From Deltaproteobacteria bacterium Ga0077539 (GTDB lineage: Bacteria; Myxococcota_A; Polyangia; Polyangiales; Ga0077539): 58,152 bases of DNA. Below are positions 9,305 through 17,657 of this stretch, in pieces. The translations under genes and the position numbers were made by a program. The stretch spans positions 1 through 58,152 of the forward strand of contig LNEO01000352.1 of the NCBI GenBank assembly GCA_001465015.1, in the 5' to 3' direction. The notes beneath the pieces are model-generated. The model was not told the DNA's origin, did no database searches, and worked only from the letters and a program-made list of their open reading frames with translations. Each line of letters begins with the position of its first letter. Position 1 is the first letter of the stretch.

Positions 9305-10798
9305 TCAGTAGTACCTGCGCCACTCGCGGTCGTAGTACTGCACGAGCACCTGGTTGTTGAGTCGATTGACCGCCGTCTCGACCCTCGCCATATCCGGCGG
9401 AAACACGAACAGCGTCGGCAACAGCTCGTCCGTGAGATACCGCAGCCCCTGCGGCAGCCGCGCGAACGGGCGAGGCGCATCGAGCGTCGCGAGCACGTAG
9501 CCCCACTCGCCGAAGGACGGGACCGAGGCGTGATAGGCGCGCGTGCGAAACCCCGCGGCCTCCATCGTGGTGGACACACACCAGAAGGACTGCCGCGCGG
9601 CCAGGGGCGAGGTGCTCTGGACCACCACCACCGCACCAGTATTCAAGCGCGCCCTCAACAGCGCGTAGAAGCGCGTCGTGTAGAGCTTTCCTAGCGAGAA
9701 GTGGTTGGGGTCGGGAAAGTCGACGATGACGGCGTCGAACCGCTCGGCGCCGCGCGTGAGCCACACCATGGCGTCGTCGTTGACGACGGTGACGCGACGA
9801 TCGCGGAGCGAGTTGCGGTTGAGCCGCACCACGGGGTCGAACCCGAGGGCCATCTCGGTCATCGCCGGGTCGAGGTCGACGAGCGTGACCGAGCGCACGT
9901 CGGGGTAGCGCAGGATCTCGCGGACCGCGAGGCCGTCGCCGCCGCCGAGCACCAGCACACGATTTCGAGACACGGCCGACGAGAGCGCCGGGTGAACGAG
10001 CGCCTCGTGGTAACGGTGCTCGTCGACGCTTGCGAACTGCAGGTTTCCGTCGAGGAAGAGCTGCATCGAGCCGCGGCCCGAGGTGACGACGATCCGCTGG
10101 TAGGCGCTCTTCTTCGCGTACACGACGGGGTCGGGAAACATCGCGTCTTCGGCGATCGGCGCCAGCCGCGGAGACAAGAGAAACAACGTGAACAAGAGCG
10201 CCGCCGAGAGCAGGCACTTGACCCTGAGCCACCGCGGGGGACCGACGCTGGGACCGAGCGCGTACGTCGCGAGCAGCGCGGCGAAGCACTGCGCGACGCC
10301 GAAGAGCAGGGCGGTGCGCGCGAGGCCGAGCTTGGGCAGCGCGAGCATCGAGAGGGCGAGCGAGCCGACAACCGCGCCCACATAATCAACTGCGAGCGCC
10401 CGGGCAGCGAGGTCCTTCAAGACCATCTGCCTGCGGAGCACGCGGAGCAAGAGCGGCAGCGCGACGCCGATGAGCACGCCCGTCGCGAGCACCACTCCGT
10501 AGAGCACCGGGCGAAAGAACGCGCTGCGAGGAAAGGTGATGAGCAACAGCTCGCAGGACGTTCCCCCGACCATGGCGGCGGCGAGCGAGGCCTCGACGAA
10601 GAGCCGCCCCGGGGGCTCGACGCTCTTGGAGAGGTACGCCCCAGCGCCCATGGCCGAGAGAAACGCGCCCACCACGAGGGAGAACTGCGTGACCGAGTCG
10701 CCGAGCACGTAGCTGGCGACGGCTCCCGCGAGCAGCTGATACGCGAGCCCGCAAGTGGACAGCAGAAACACCGTCACGAAGATCAGCGCGCGATTCAC
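9305..10798 (-). CDS. Membrane-fused spermidine synthase-like aminopropyltransferase
   Basis: A 497-residue protein starting at GTG 10798. The first about 215 residues form six or seven hydrophobic helices (for example GLAYQLLAGAVASYVLG and LATGVLIGVALPLLL). The C-terminal half is the spermidine-synthase fold: strand entry FLDGNLQFASVDEHRYHEAL, nucleotide-binding glycine motif VLVLGGGDGLAVRE, acidic VTLVDLDP, then DDAMVW and the active-site-like FDAVIVDFPDP. Fusions of this type accompany DUF350 and DUF4178 genes in many bacteria. The true substrate of the membrane-fused class is not established, so polyamine synthesis is only the fold-based expectation. It directly follows the DUF4178 gene with no spacer (TAA then GTG), which points to translational coupling. 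It is the last gene of a three-gene unit. Confidence 0.88.
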   Translation of the reverse strand: MNRALIFVTVFLLSTCGLAYQLLAGAVASYVLGDSVTQFSLVVGAFLSAMGAGAYLSKSVEPPGRLFVEASLAAAMVGGTSCELLLITFPRSAFFRPVLYGVVLATGVLIGVALPLLLRVLRRQMVLKDLAARALAVDYVGAVVGSLALSMLALPKLGLARTALLFGVAQCFAALLATYALGPSVGPPRWLRVKCLLSAALLFTLFLLSPRLAPIAEDAMFPDPVVYAKKSAYQRIVVTSGRGSMQLFLDGNLQFASVDEHRYHEALVHPALSSAVSRNRVLVLGGGDGLAVREILRYPDVRSVTLVDLDPAMTEMALGFDPVVRLNRNSLRDRRVTVVNDDAMVWLTRGAERFDAVIVDFPDPNHFSLGKLYTTRFYALLRARLNTGAVVVVQSTSPLAARQSFWCVSTTMEAAGFRTRAYHASVPSFGEWGYVLATLDAPRPFARLPQGLRYLTDELLPTLFVFPPDMARVETAVNRLNNQVLVQYYDREWRRYY

Positions 10799-12265
10799 TT
10801 ACCGCCGAAGCCGCCGAACGAGCTGCCGCCGCCGGCCGCTCGAGTAGCCACCGCCGCCCGAGCCGTCGCTGTTGGCCGCGATGCAAATCACGCAGAGGAC
10901 GACGCAGATGATGATTCCGACGGTCATCATGCCGCCGCCCGCGCCGCCGCCGCCGCCATCGCCGCCAGCATATCCGGGCGTGGGGTTGTACGCGAAGCCC
11001 GTGGCCATCGCGGCGGGGTTGACCCCGAACGCGTGCGCGATCTGCGCGAAGGCGACGGGCGTGCAGTAGCTCCAGGTGATCTCGTCCGTGGTCTTCTCGC
11101 GAGAGAGCACGTCGTTGCCAGCGATGAAGTCCGTGGCGGCGACGGTCTCTCCGACCTCGACCTTCCAATAGAACTCGCCGAGGACGTACTCGACCCGCGC
11201 GTCGTTGCGGTTGCGCAGCTGAAACGTGCGCCCATGCCACATGGCCTGGTACTCGTTGCACTGCACGTCCGCCGCGGAGATCGGGTTGACGAAGAGCCAG
11301 TTGCCCTCGTCGAGCATGAGCCAGCGAAAGCCAGCGGTCTTGCTCCAGAGCAGGTACTCCTGCCAGAAGAACTGCTCGCCTTCGACGACGGCGCTGCGCT
11401 CGACGTAGCCGATGTTGATGTACTGCGTTCCGCCGAGGTTGCCCTCGGCGCCGAGGGGAATCACTGGGCGCTGACGCGCGGCGTTTTGCCGGGCGAGCAC
11501 CTGCATCGTGTTCGAGTCGGAGATGGTGTTGCAGTGCCTGCAGGCGACGCGCTCGACGCCCGGCTTGGGCGCGGGGAGCTTGCCTCCGCAGTTCTGGCAG
11601 GTGAGCTCGGTGAGGGCGGCCTTCTGCGCGCCGGGGCGCTCTCCTCCGCGCGGGTTGAGCTTGACCTCCCCCAGCGGAACGATCATCCCGACGAAGATCT
11701 CGGGTGGTTTCGTCCCGTCGTTGTAGTCGAGCGTCGCGAACGCGCCGCCAGCACCGTGGCAGTCTGCGTAGAAGCGCTGCGCGCTCGGCGTGTAGGGCAG
11801 CTCGCCTTCGGCCGTGAGCATGCGCGCGTTGCGCCGCTCGACGACCTTGAACATCCCGTAGCGCCCGAGGTTGACGGGCATGTCCACGCCGAGCGACTGC
11901 GGCGGAGGCAGCGCGATGGCGTCGTTGACCTTCTGCGTCGCGTAGAGGTTGCCTTGAGCCTCCGCGAGCCAGCCGATCTGCCCGTCGTTGAACTGGACGT
12001 AGAACTCGTCCCAGGGTCCGCGACCGTAGTCGAGCTGGACGCGGCCGAGCACCTCGAAGGTCTTTCCCTTGAACGACCCGCGATCACCGACGGCGAGCGT
12101 GCTGGGGGTGTTGGCGAGGTCCGCGGCCTTGCCGAGGTTCTTCCAATCGCGGTCCGTGCGCACGACGACGGTGCGGCAGAACTTGCAGACCTGCGAGGCG
12201 CTGGCGCCCGCCCCGAACGACATCGGCGCGCCGCAATTGGGGCACTGTCCCTGCGCTACGGCCAT
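10799..12265 (-). CDS. DUF4178 protein with two zinc ribbons and C-terminal membrane anchor
   Basis: A 488-residue protein. Two zinc-ribbon-like clusters are visible: CPNCGAP with CKFC near the N-terminus, and CQNCGGK with CRHC in the middle. Each is followed by a DUF4178-like beta-rich unit, the first near residues 55-115 (VGDRGSFKGKTFEVLGRVQ) and the second near 260-400 (QYINIGYVERSAVVEGEQFFWQ). The C-terminus has a Gly-rich stretch, one hydrophobic helix (MTVGIIICVVLCVICIA) and an Arg-rich tail. The biochemical function of DUF4178 is not known; the family travels with DUF350 and membrane-fused SpeE proteins, exactly as here. The start ATG 12265 lies 3 bases after the DUF350 stop. Confidence 0.85.
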   Translation of the reverse strand: MAVAQGQCPNCGAPMSFGAGASASQVCKFCRTVVVRTDRDWKNLGKAADLANTPSTLAVGDRGSFKGKTFEVLGRVQLDYGRGPWDEFYVQFNDGQIGWLAEAQGNLYATQKVNDAIALPPPQSLGVDMPVNLGRYGMFKVVERRNARMLTAEGELPYTPSAQRFYADCHGAGGAFATLDYNDGTKPPEIFVGMIVPLGEVKLNPRGGERPGAQKAALTELTCQNCGGKLPAPKPGVERVACRHCNTISDSNTMQVLARQNAARQRPVIPLGAEGNLGGTQYINIGYVERSAVVEGEQFFWQEYLLWSKTAGFRWLMLDEGNWLFVNPISAADVQCNEYQAMWHGRTFQLRNRNDARVEYVLGEFYWKVEVGETVAATDFIAGNDVLSREKTTDEITWSYCTPVAFAQIAHAFGVNPAAMATGFAYNPTPGYAGGDGGGGGAGGGMMTVGIIICVVLCVICIAANSDGSGGGGYSSGRRRQLVRRLRR

Positions 12266-12268
12266 CGA

Positions 12269-12496
12269 TCAGCCTCCTCGCAGCGTGGCAGCGATCACAG
12301 CGGCGATCCCGAGCGCGAAGCCCGCGAAGATCACCGCCGTCGCTTCGTTGCGCTCGCGCGAGATTTGTTGCGTGAGCGGCGTCGGCGAGCTGCGCGCCAT
12401 GAGCCCGAGAAACAAGCCAAACACCAGCAAGCCGAGCGTGCCGCTGATGGCGACTCTACCCGCGCTGGAGAGCGTTGCGACGATGCTGGATCCCAT
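12269..12496 (-). CDS. DUF350-like small membrane protein
   Basis: A 75-residue protein with two hydrophobic helices (GTLGLLVFGLFLGLMA and AVIFAGFALGIAAVIAA) joined by a polar loop with TQQISRERNEA. Size, topology and the following DUF4178 and SpeE-like genes match the DUF350 (YjfL-like) family, although members often carry two such units and this one has a single pair of helices. It is first in a three-gene minus-strand unit. The 86 bases between it and the divergent Nudix gene must hold both promoters; I see no clear operator there. The family is linked to envelope or polyamine-related functions only by context. Confidence 0.7.
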   Translation of the reverse strand: MGSSIVATLSSAGRVAISGTLGLLVFGLFLGLMARSSPTPLTQQISRERNEATAVIFAGFALGIAAVIAATLRGG

Positions 12497-12582
12497 GAAC
12501 GGCTCGGCTGCAGAGAGATAGCACAGAGCCGGCGCCCGGTGTGACAGTTCACCGCGACGGCTGGTGTACGCTCGGGCGAGCT

Positions 12583-13137
12583 ATGGCAAACGTCCGTGAC
12601 GCGCACTGCCACGCGTGTGGCACCGCCTTTCCAACCAGCGACAAGTATCCGAGGACCTGTCCCAACTGCGGGACGCAGGTGTGGGCCAACCCGATTCCAG
12701 TGTCGGTCGTGCTCGTGCCGGTGAGACATGGAGCGCGCGTGGGGCTCTTGGTGGTCCGCCGGTCGATCGAGCCGAAGAAGGGCCTGCTCGCGCTGGTGGG
12801 GGGATTTCTCGAAGAGCACGAGACGTGGCAGCAGGGCGGCGCGCGAGAAGTCCGCGAAGAGACCGACGTGGTGATCGACGAGGCGACGCTCGTTCCGTTT
12901 TGGTTTACGAGCACCGAGCCGAGGCCGAATCGGGTGCTCTTGTTCTCGACGGCGACGGAGATGGACGCGGCCAAATTGCCAGTATTTTCTGCGACCAACG
13001 AGACCAGCGAGCGCGGGCTCGTGTTCGGCCCCGACGGGCTCGAGGCGGCGTTCGCCTTCGGGTTGCACGTGGAGGCGGCGCGGCGCTTCTTCGCGGCGCG
13101 CGGCGTCGACGGAGCCCACGAATTCATCGCGCTCTGA
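12583..13137 (+). CDS. Nudix hydrolase with N-terminal zinc ribbon
   Basis: A 184-residue protein from ATG 12583. Upstream GTG 12541 is also in frame but would add residues ahead of the zinc ribbon and overlap the divergent promoter. A CHAC and CPNC pair form a short zinc ribbon, as in NADH-pyrophosphatase-type and related Nudix proteins. The Nudix box runs GGFLEEHETW then REVREETDVV, that is Gx5Ex7REVxEExD, with Asp where Gly is usual in the final position. The expected reaction is hydrolysis of a nucleoside diphosphate linked to a moiety X, giving NMP plus X-phosphate. The substrate cannot be told from sequence; the C-terminal LVFGPDGLEAAFAFGLH helix resembles the ADP-ribose/NADH group loosely. 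It appears monocistronic. Confidence 0.88.
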   Translation: MANVRDAHCHACGTAFPTSDKYPRTCPNCGTQVWANPIPVSVVLVPVRHGARVGLLVVRRSIEPKKGLLALVGGFLEEHETWQQGGAREVREETDVVIDEATLVPFWFTSTEPRPNRVLLFSTATEMDAAKLPVFSATNETSERGLVFGPDGLEAAFAFGLHVEAARRFFAARGVDGAHEFIAL

Positions 13138-13248
13138 CGGGAGCGCGTTCGAGCTCGTTCGTACCGAGGAAATCAGTCTCCCGACGACTCCCGAGAAACC
13201 CAGTCGGGGTTACCCCAGGGAGTGCGCGAGGTACACTGGAGCCCATCG

Positions 13249-13503
13249 ATGACACTCGGACGCAGCGCGAAATGGGCCACCCACGAAGAGGCCGCCCGAC
13301 GCGAGTCAGCAGACCGCTCGCGAGACCGCTCGATCGATGAGCGCTGCGAGGACGCGTTCGCGCTCTACGTCCTCGCCGTGTTGGAACTCGCTGAGAGAGC
13401 GCCGGACCGAGCTGCGCTCGAGCGGCTGCTCGCTCAACGAGAGGAGCCCGCGGTGTCTCCCGCGGAGAGATGGCGAGCCATGCAGCGAGCCAAGGGGCGA
13501 TGA
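13249..13503 (+). CDS. Small helical protein paired with nucleotidyltransferase
   Basis: An 84-residue charged, mostly helical protein (ATG 13249) with no recognised motif. It ends with RWRAMQRAKGR, and its TGA overlaps the ATG of the nucleotidyltransferase fragment. This arrangement of a small protein followed by an overlapping MNT-fold gene is seen in toxin-antitoxin-like and DUF-type nucleotidyltransferase pairs, so it may be the former partner. An upstream in-frame start at 13222 is possible but lies within the less protein-like leader. No ribosome binding site is convincing at either start. Confidence 0.55.
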   Translation: MTLGRSAKWATHEEAARRESADRSRDRSIDERCEDAFALYVLAVLELAERAPDRAALERLLAQREEPAVSPAERWRAMQRAKGR

Positions 13504-13847
13504 AGTACACCGTCGCTGAGTTCGTCGAGGCGTTCGCGACGGTCCTGAACGCGATGGCACAAACCCTCGACACGACTGGTGAACCATGGATGCTCGTCGG
13601 AGGAATCGCGGTGGGAGTCTGGTGCGAGCCTCGCGCCACGAGGGACTTGGACTTCGCGATTGCGACCCCGAGCGACCCATCGAAGCTCGCCAGCTCGTTG
13701 CGAGGAGCGGGCTTTTCCGTGGACGAGCGAGCTCGACCGGGCGCTGCAGTTGGCCGCGCGCTGATCCGCGGCACGCGCACGTGCGGGTCCCTGGTTCACC
13801 TCGCCGCCAGCGCAGGAGCCACGAGCACGATCCTCCGCCGCTCGTAG
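13500..13847 (+). pseudogene. Nucleotidyltransferase-fold protein, probably 3'-truncated
   Basis: ATG 13500 overlaps the preceding stop. The first about 75 residues look like an intact MNT-fold N-terminus: WMLVGGIAVGVW (strand and GG loop), RATRDLDFAIA (the D-x-D metal pair) and DPSKLASSLRGAGFSV. After about 13760 the sequence turns into an unconvincing tail that overlaps the 3' end of the convergent gene at 13796, so the C-terminal half of the fold is missing. A full member of this group is roughly twice as long. The fragment and the 13249 gene look like the residue of a two-gene unit. Confidence 0.55.
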
Positions 13848-14557
13848 ACGTGCACTGCGTACCCGAGGCCCACGATTTCGAGCAGCGGAGTCCACGGGTC
13901 GGGCCACGATTCTGGAGCGTCCGGGTCGAAGCCGGGCGGGGTCAGCGCCGCGGCGAACGAGCGACCCGTCGCGCCGTCGCGCATGGTTGCCGCCGCGCGC
14001 CACAAGGCAGCGAAGCGTAGGGTGTCGGCCACCTCGCGAGCGCTCGCGGCGTCTCGGCTCGCGCCGAGAAACGACAGTCGAACGCCGTCGAAGAGCGACG
14101 CCTTGGGCATCGCGACGCGCGCGTGCATGAGCAGCAGCGGGTGCAGGCCAGCAGGGCGCCACGCGCTGCGCTCGACGAGACGCCAGCGCGGAGAAGCGTC
14201 GGCGTCGCAAACGCCCCACACCGAGAGCGCGTAGGCCAGCGATCGAGCCAGGGTCTGCACGGTCTCGATCGCCGCCGCGTCCGACGCGAACACCAATGCA
14301 TGACCGGCCGTCGCGGGCGCGTCGCGCTCTGCACCCTCGAGGTCGTCTTCGATGAGGGGAGCTCTCTCGAGCCACGACGCCGGGATGAGCGACTGGGCCG
14401 CGGCGCGCTCCCACAGCGCGCGGAGGTCGTCTTCTTCTCGCGCGAGCACGCGGGCCGCGCCGAGCGTGGGGCGCGCTGGGCGCAAGAGCCGCTCGCCGAA
14501 GTGCGCACCGTCGACCGTCGGGCTCGGAGGCGTCTCGGGCTGCGCGCGAGGCTTCAT
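13796..14557 (-). CDS. Conserved-looking protein of unknown function
   Basis: A 253-residue protein taken from ATG 14557 (the frame is open further to 14692, but that part is Arg-rich and less protein-like). It is soluble and rich in Ala, Leu and Arg, with no signal peptide. It contains a polar helix LGAARVLAREEDDLRALWERAA, Trp-rich segments SVWGVCDADASPRWRLVERSAW and a DPWTPLLEIVGLGY block near the C-terminus. No family is recognised. Its 3' end overlaps the tail of the truncated nucleotidyltransferase gene by about 50 bases, consistent with that gene having been cut by a rearrangement. The region 14558-14662 separates it from the divergent YchJ-like gene. Confidence 0.65.
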   Translation of the reverse strand: MKPRAQPETPPSPTVDGAHFGERLLRPARPTLGAARVLAREEDDLRALWERAAAQSLIPASWLERAPLIEDDLEGAERDAPATAGHALVFASDAAAIETVQTLARSLAYALSVWGVCDADASPRWRLVERSAWRPAGLHPLLLMHARVAMPKASLFDGVRLSFLGASRDAASAREVADTLRFAALWRAAATMRDGATGRSFAAALTPPGFDPDAPESWPDPWTPLLEIVGLGYAVHVYERRRIVLVAPALAAR

Positions 14558-14662
14558 GGACCGGTCGAAGCGGGCGGATGGAGCACGTCCGAAGCTTGCC
14601 ACGAAGGTGCCGCGCGCGACGACTCTCCGTGCTCGCAGAGAATCGGTGTACAACGCCCGGCG

Positions 14663-15151
14663 ATGGTTGCTCCCCGCACGTGCCCGTGCCACTCGGGCGA
14701 ACAGTACGAGTCCTGCTGCGGACCGCTACACAAGAAGACCAAAGAGGCGCCGAGCGCCGAGCGATTGATGCGCTCGCGGTACGCGGCGTTCGCGCTGAAA
14801 TTGATCCCGTACTTGTACGAGACGTTTCACAGCGAACACGAGGACCGAAAGCTCCCCAAGGGCGACGTGATGCGCGGGCTGCGGGACGCGGCCGAGAGCT
14901 TTCGCTACATGGGGCTGCGCATCCTCGACGCCCGCGAAGACGCCGAGAAGGGCGAGGCGCGGGTGCTCTTTCACGCGCGATTGTTCGAGCGAGGGCAGGA
15001 TCGGTCCTTCATCGAGCTCAGCACGTTTCGCCGAGAAGACGGCGGGTGGAAGTACGTCGACGGTGTCACAGTGCCGTTCGGGCTGGTCAAACACGAGGTC
15101 GACGCGATGACGATCGATACCTATCCGGGCAAGAAGGGAGCGGCGAAATGA
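14663..15151 (+). CDS. YchJ-like SEC-C motif protein
   Basis: A 162-residue protein starting at ATG 14663. The N-terminus carries the zinc-binding SEC-C type motif CPCHSGEQYESCCG, followed by RLMRSRYAAFAL, a hallmark stretch of the YchJ/UPF0225 family. The C-terminal part has the NTF2-like beta strands expected of this family (ARVLFHARLF, DRSFIELSTF, GWKYVDGV). Family length is about 150-165 residues, so this is full length. The biochemical role of YchJ proteins is not settled; the SEC-C motif binds zinc and may aid protein contacts. Its stop overlaps the next ATG (ATGA), so the two genes are likely co-translated. Confidence 0.88.
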   Translation: MVAPRTCPCHSGEQYESCCGPLHKKTKEAPSAERLMRSRYAAFALKLIPYLYETFHSEHEDRKLPKGDVMRGLRDAAESFRYMGLRILDAREDAEKGEARVLFHARLFERGQDRSFIELSTFRREDGGWKYVDGVTVPFGLVKHEVDAMTIDTYPGKKGAAK

Positions 15152-16113
15152 GCGACTCGAGCGGCGCGTTGACGGAAGAGCGGCTGAGGGCCCTCGCGGA
15201 GCTGGCGTTCGAATATGTGTGCGCGCAGCCCTTCGAGGCCTTCGTCGATCCCAAGCAGGTGTTGCCCGTGCTCGACTCGGCGCTCGCGCCCGAGCGGACG
15301 GCGGACACGCACGCGTGGCTCGGCGTTCCGCTGAGAGAGCGGCTGATCGAGCGCGCGAAGAAGAGCGCGGTGCTCGTGGGGGCGTGGCTCCCTGAAGACG
15401 CCAAGAAGGCGCTCGACGAGCAGCTCGGGCGACCCGTGAAGCTCCCGCGCAAGGCCATCGACGACGCGGTCGCCAGCGAACAAGTGCGCGAAGGCGTCAG
15501 GCAGATGGTGACCGAGACCCTCGACGGCTTCGTCACCAAGGCGCTTCAAGGCGACCCGAGCGCGAGCGGCGGCTCGGGCGGCGGCCTCCGCGGCGTCCTC
15601 TCGTTTGGCGCGCGGGCGGCGGCGGGCGTCGGCAAGGGCCTCTTGGGAGGCATCGGCGAAGAGATGCAGAAGCAGCTGCAAGAGCGCGCCAAGGGGTTCG
15701 TCGACAGCTCGATGGCGGCCGCGCAAAAGCGCCTCGCCGATCGAATCGCGAGCGAAGACACCGCCAAAACCCTGGGAAAGCGCAGGCAGAAGTTCTTTCA
15801 GCGCCTGCTCTCGCGCACCGAGCCCGAAGCGGCCACGTGGATCGAGAAGTCCATCCGGTGGAAGGACGTCGACGCGCTCTTGCCCTCGGTCGTCGCGCAC
15901 AACCTCGCCCGCCAGGAGCTGCGCGAGGCGATCGAGGGCGAAGTGCGGATCGTGTTCGACCAGCTCGCCAAAGAGCCCCTCGGCGCGCTGCTCGAGCGGG
16001 CGGGCGTCAAAGAACACGCGCGCGCGTGGGCCCTGTCGCACGCGCTCGCGCTCGCCGTCGGCTTCGTGGGGACCGAAGGCTTCTCGCGCTGGCAGTCAGG
16101 GACCGCCACCTGA
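15148..16113 (+). CDS. Unknown helical protein downstream of YchJ homologue
   Basis: A 321-residue protein, ATG 15148 overlapping the preceding stop. It is largely alpha-helical and amphipathic. A Gly/Ser-rich hinge (GDPSASGGSGGGLRG, about residues 140-155) divides an N-terminal helical domain from a longer C-terminal one. The middle has a glycine-zipper-like segment (GARAAAGVGKGLLGGIGEEM) that could contact membranes or help oligomerise, then a long charged helix AQKRLADRIASEDTAKTLGK. No catalytic motif is recognised. Proteins with this composition are found in myxobacteria next to YchJ genes only as far as the present context shows; function unknown. Confidence 0.7.
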   Translation: MSDSSGALTEERLRALAELAFEYVCAQPFEAFVDPKQVLPVLDSALAPERTADTHAWLGVPLRERLIERAKKSAVLVGAWLPEDAKKALDEQLGRPVKLPRKAIDDAVASEQVREGVRQMVTETLDGFVTKALQGDPSASGGSGGGLRGVLSFGARAAAGVGKGLLGGIGEEMQKQLQERAKGFVDSSMAAAQKRLADRIASEDTAKTLGKRRQKFFQRLLSRTEPEAATWIEKSIRWKDVDALLPSVVAHNLARQELREAIEGEVRIVFDQLAKEPLGALLERAGVKEHARAWALSHALALAVGFVGTEGFSRWQSGTAT

Positions 16114-16268
16114 CGGCTCCCTGAGCCGTGTGCGTCTGCGAAATGGGGGGCTTCGAAAGAAATCGCACGCGCGCTTCTACAACCGTCCCTGACCGTCGTT
16201 GAGCACTGTCGAGACCCTCGCGGCGCACCAGCGCTGACAGCGGGTCGAGAGAGTGAGTCTTCGCCCTC

Positions 16269-17657
16269 ATGGACCATCGACGTCATCACGTACCCCTTGT
16301 GCTTCGGCTCTCCGCGACGACGCTCGTCGCGATCGCCGCGCTCAGTCACAGCACCGACGCGCTAGCGCAGGCGCGTCGATCGCGCGCGCGCCGCGGTCAA
16401 CCCGCGCCGCAGCCGCAGCTCACGCCCTGTCAGCAGCTCGATTCTCTGGACCCCGCCGTGAGCGAAGACCTCTCGTTGCTCGAGCGAGCGAGCGCCGAGG
16501 CCGCGGGTCGACGCGACGTCGGGTGCCTCGCCAAAGTCTCCGCGAGATACATCGCTCGGACCGAGTGCGCGCGCGGTCACGACGCGGCGTCGCTCGCGGT
16601 TTCGCTCGCCCCCAACGAGCCTTCGGCGCAGTGCGTTTGGGGACTCGCCGAACACTGCCGCATCCGCGGCGAGGCGACCCTCCAAGGAACAGGGGACATC
16701 GTCTCGTGCGGCGCTCCGCTCACGCGAGCCACCGACGCCCTGGCGTACTGCGGCGAGCTCGAAAGCGACTCGAGCGCTGCCGCTGCGGCGGTGCGCGCGG
16801 TGATCGACACCGCAGAAGTGTGCCGAGACGACGGCGATTTGTTCGCGACGGCCACGGTGCTCGCGGCGGACTTCGATGTTCGATCGAGAGAGCTCGAGGT
16901 GCTGCGCGCCGACCCGCTGCCCTACCTACTCACCGACGCCAACCTCGTCGTGCGCTTGAGCGACTGGCTCTCGGCTGGGGCGCGCGCGATGGTCACGACG
17001 CCCACGCTGCGCGCCAGGAGCGCAGAGTTCTTGCGGCGCATGGCGGCCTCCAATCGCGTCGCCGCGCCGTCGAACCCCGTGCTCGTCTCGGGCCGCGCGC
17101 TGCTCGCGCTCGAGGGCGCCACGACGAGGCTCTCGCCGTCGAACTACGGACAGATGACCGCCACGGTCCAATGGATGCTCGACCGCGGGCTGCTCGCGCA
17201 CGCGCCGGTCGCGCAGGCGCTCGGACAGCTGCCGCTCATTCGGGCTGCCGCTGCTCCTGTTCCTGACGCTGAGCTCGCGCGGCTGCGAGCGCTGCGACTG
17301 GGACTTCGTCGGGTCAACGGCCCCGAGCGCGCGCTGGCGATGCTCGGGCTCGGAATCACGACCTCCGTTCGTTCGGTGCAGCCGCCCTGCGATCGCGCGC
17401 GGCAGATGCTCGAAGTGCTCTCGGACTTCGAGGCCGACCCCGGCGCGAGGAGCCTCCCGCTCGCGCACTACGGAGGCGCGCTGCTCGAAGCCGCCCGAGA
17501 AGGAGGCCAGGCCGCGTCGGCGTGCCCGCAAGGAGGCAGAGCGCTCGTGCACGAGTTCGACCGCGTGACAGAGCGGCTCGAAGCCGGCGGCTCGCCCTTC
17601 GAAATGGGCGTGGATTTTCAGAGCGCTGTCGCGATGAACCAAGGAGGTGCACGATGA
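16269..17657 (+). CDS. Secreted protein of unknown function (first of three)
   Basis: A 462-residue exported protein. The N-terminus (LRLSATTLVAIAALSHS, then DALAQA) is a Sec signal with an Ala-x-Ala cleavage site. The mature part is alpha-helical with paired Cys (for example LTPCQQL and VGCLAKV, later SVQPPCDRA and ASACPQGG), suggesting a TPR-like or solenoid protein held by disulfides. No catalytic residues are recognisable. Its stop overlaps the ATG of the next secreted protein (ATGA), and a third similar-sized secreted protein follows, so the three probably form an export cluster upstream of the kinase and sigma-like genes. Confidence 0.7.
   Translation: MDHRRHHVPLVLRLSATTLVAIAALSHSTDALAQARRSRARRGQPAPQPQLTPCQQLDSLDPAVSEDLSLLERASAEAAGRRDVGCLAKVSARYIARTECARGHDAASLAVSLAPNEPSAQCVWGLAEHCRIRGEATLQGTGDIVSCGAPLTRATDALAYCGELESDSSAAAAAVRAVIDTAEVCRDDGDLFATATVLAADFDVRSRELEVLRADPLPYLLTDANLVVRLSDWLSAGARAMVTTPTLRARSAEFLRRMAASNRVAAPSNPVLVSGRALLALEGATTRLSPSNYGQMTATVQWMLDRGLLAHAPVAQALGQLPLIRAAAAPVPDAELARLRALRLGLRRVNGPERALAMLGLGITTSVRSVQPPCDRARQMLEVLSDFEADPGARSLPLAHYGGALLEAAREGGQAASACPQGGRALVHEFDRVTERLEAGGSPFEMGVDFQSAVAMNQGGAR

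Noticed and set aside
9701..12544. Long plus-strand frame opposite spermidine synthase and DUF4178 genes
   Set aside because: Shadow of genes with intact family motifs; composition is Arg/Glu/Val repeats typical of antisense frames.
2731..13205. A 14-base match (CGAGAAACCCAGTC) near both nucleotidyltransferase relics
   Set aside because: Matches of this length are expected by chance in 58 kb compared with itself; no extended similarity was found.
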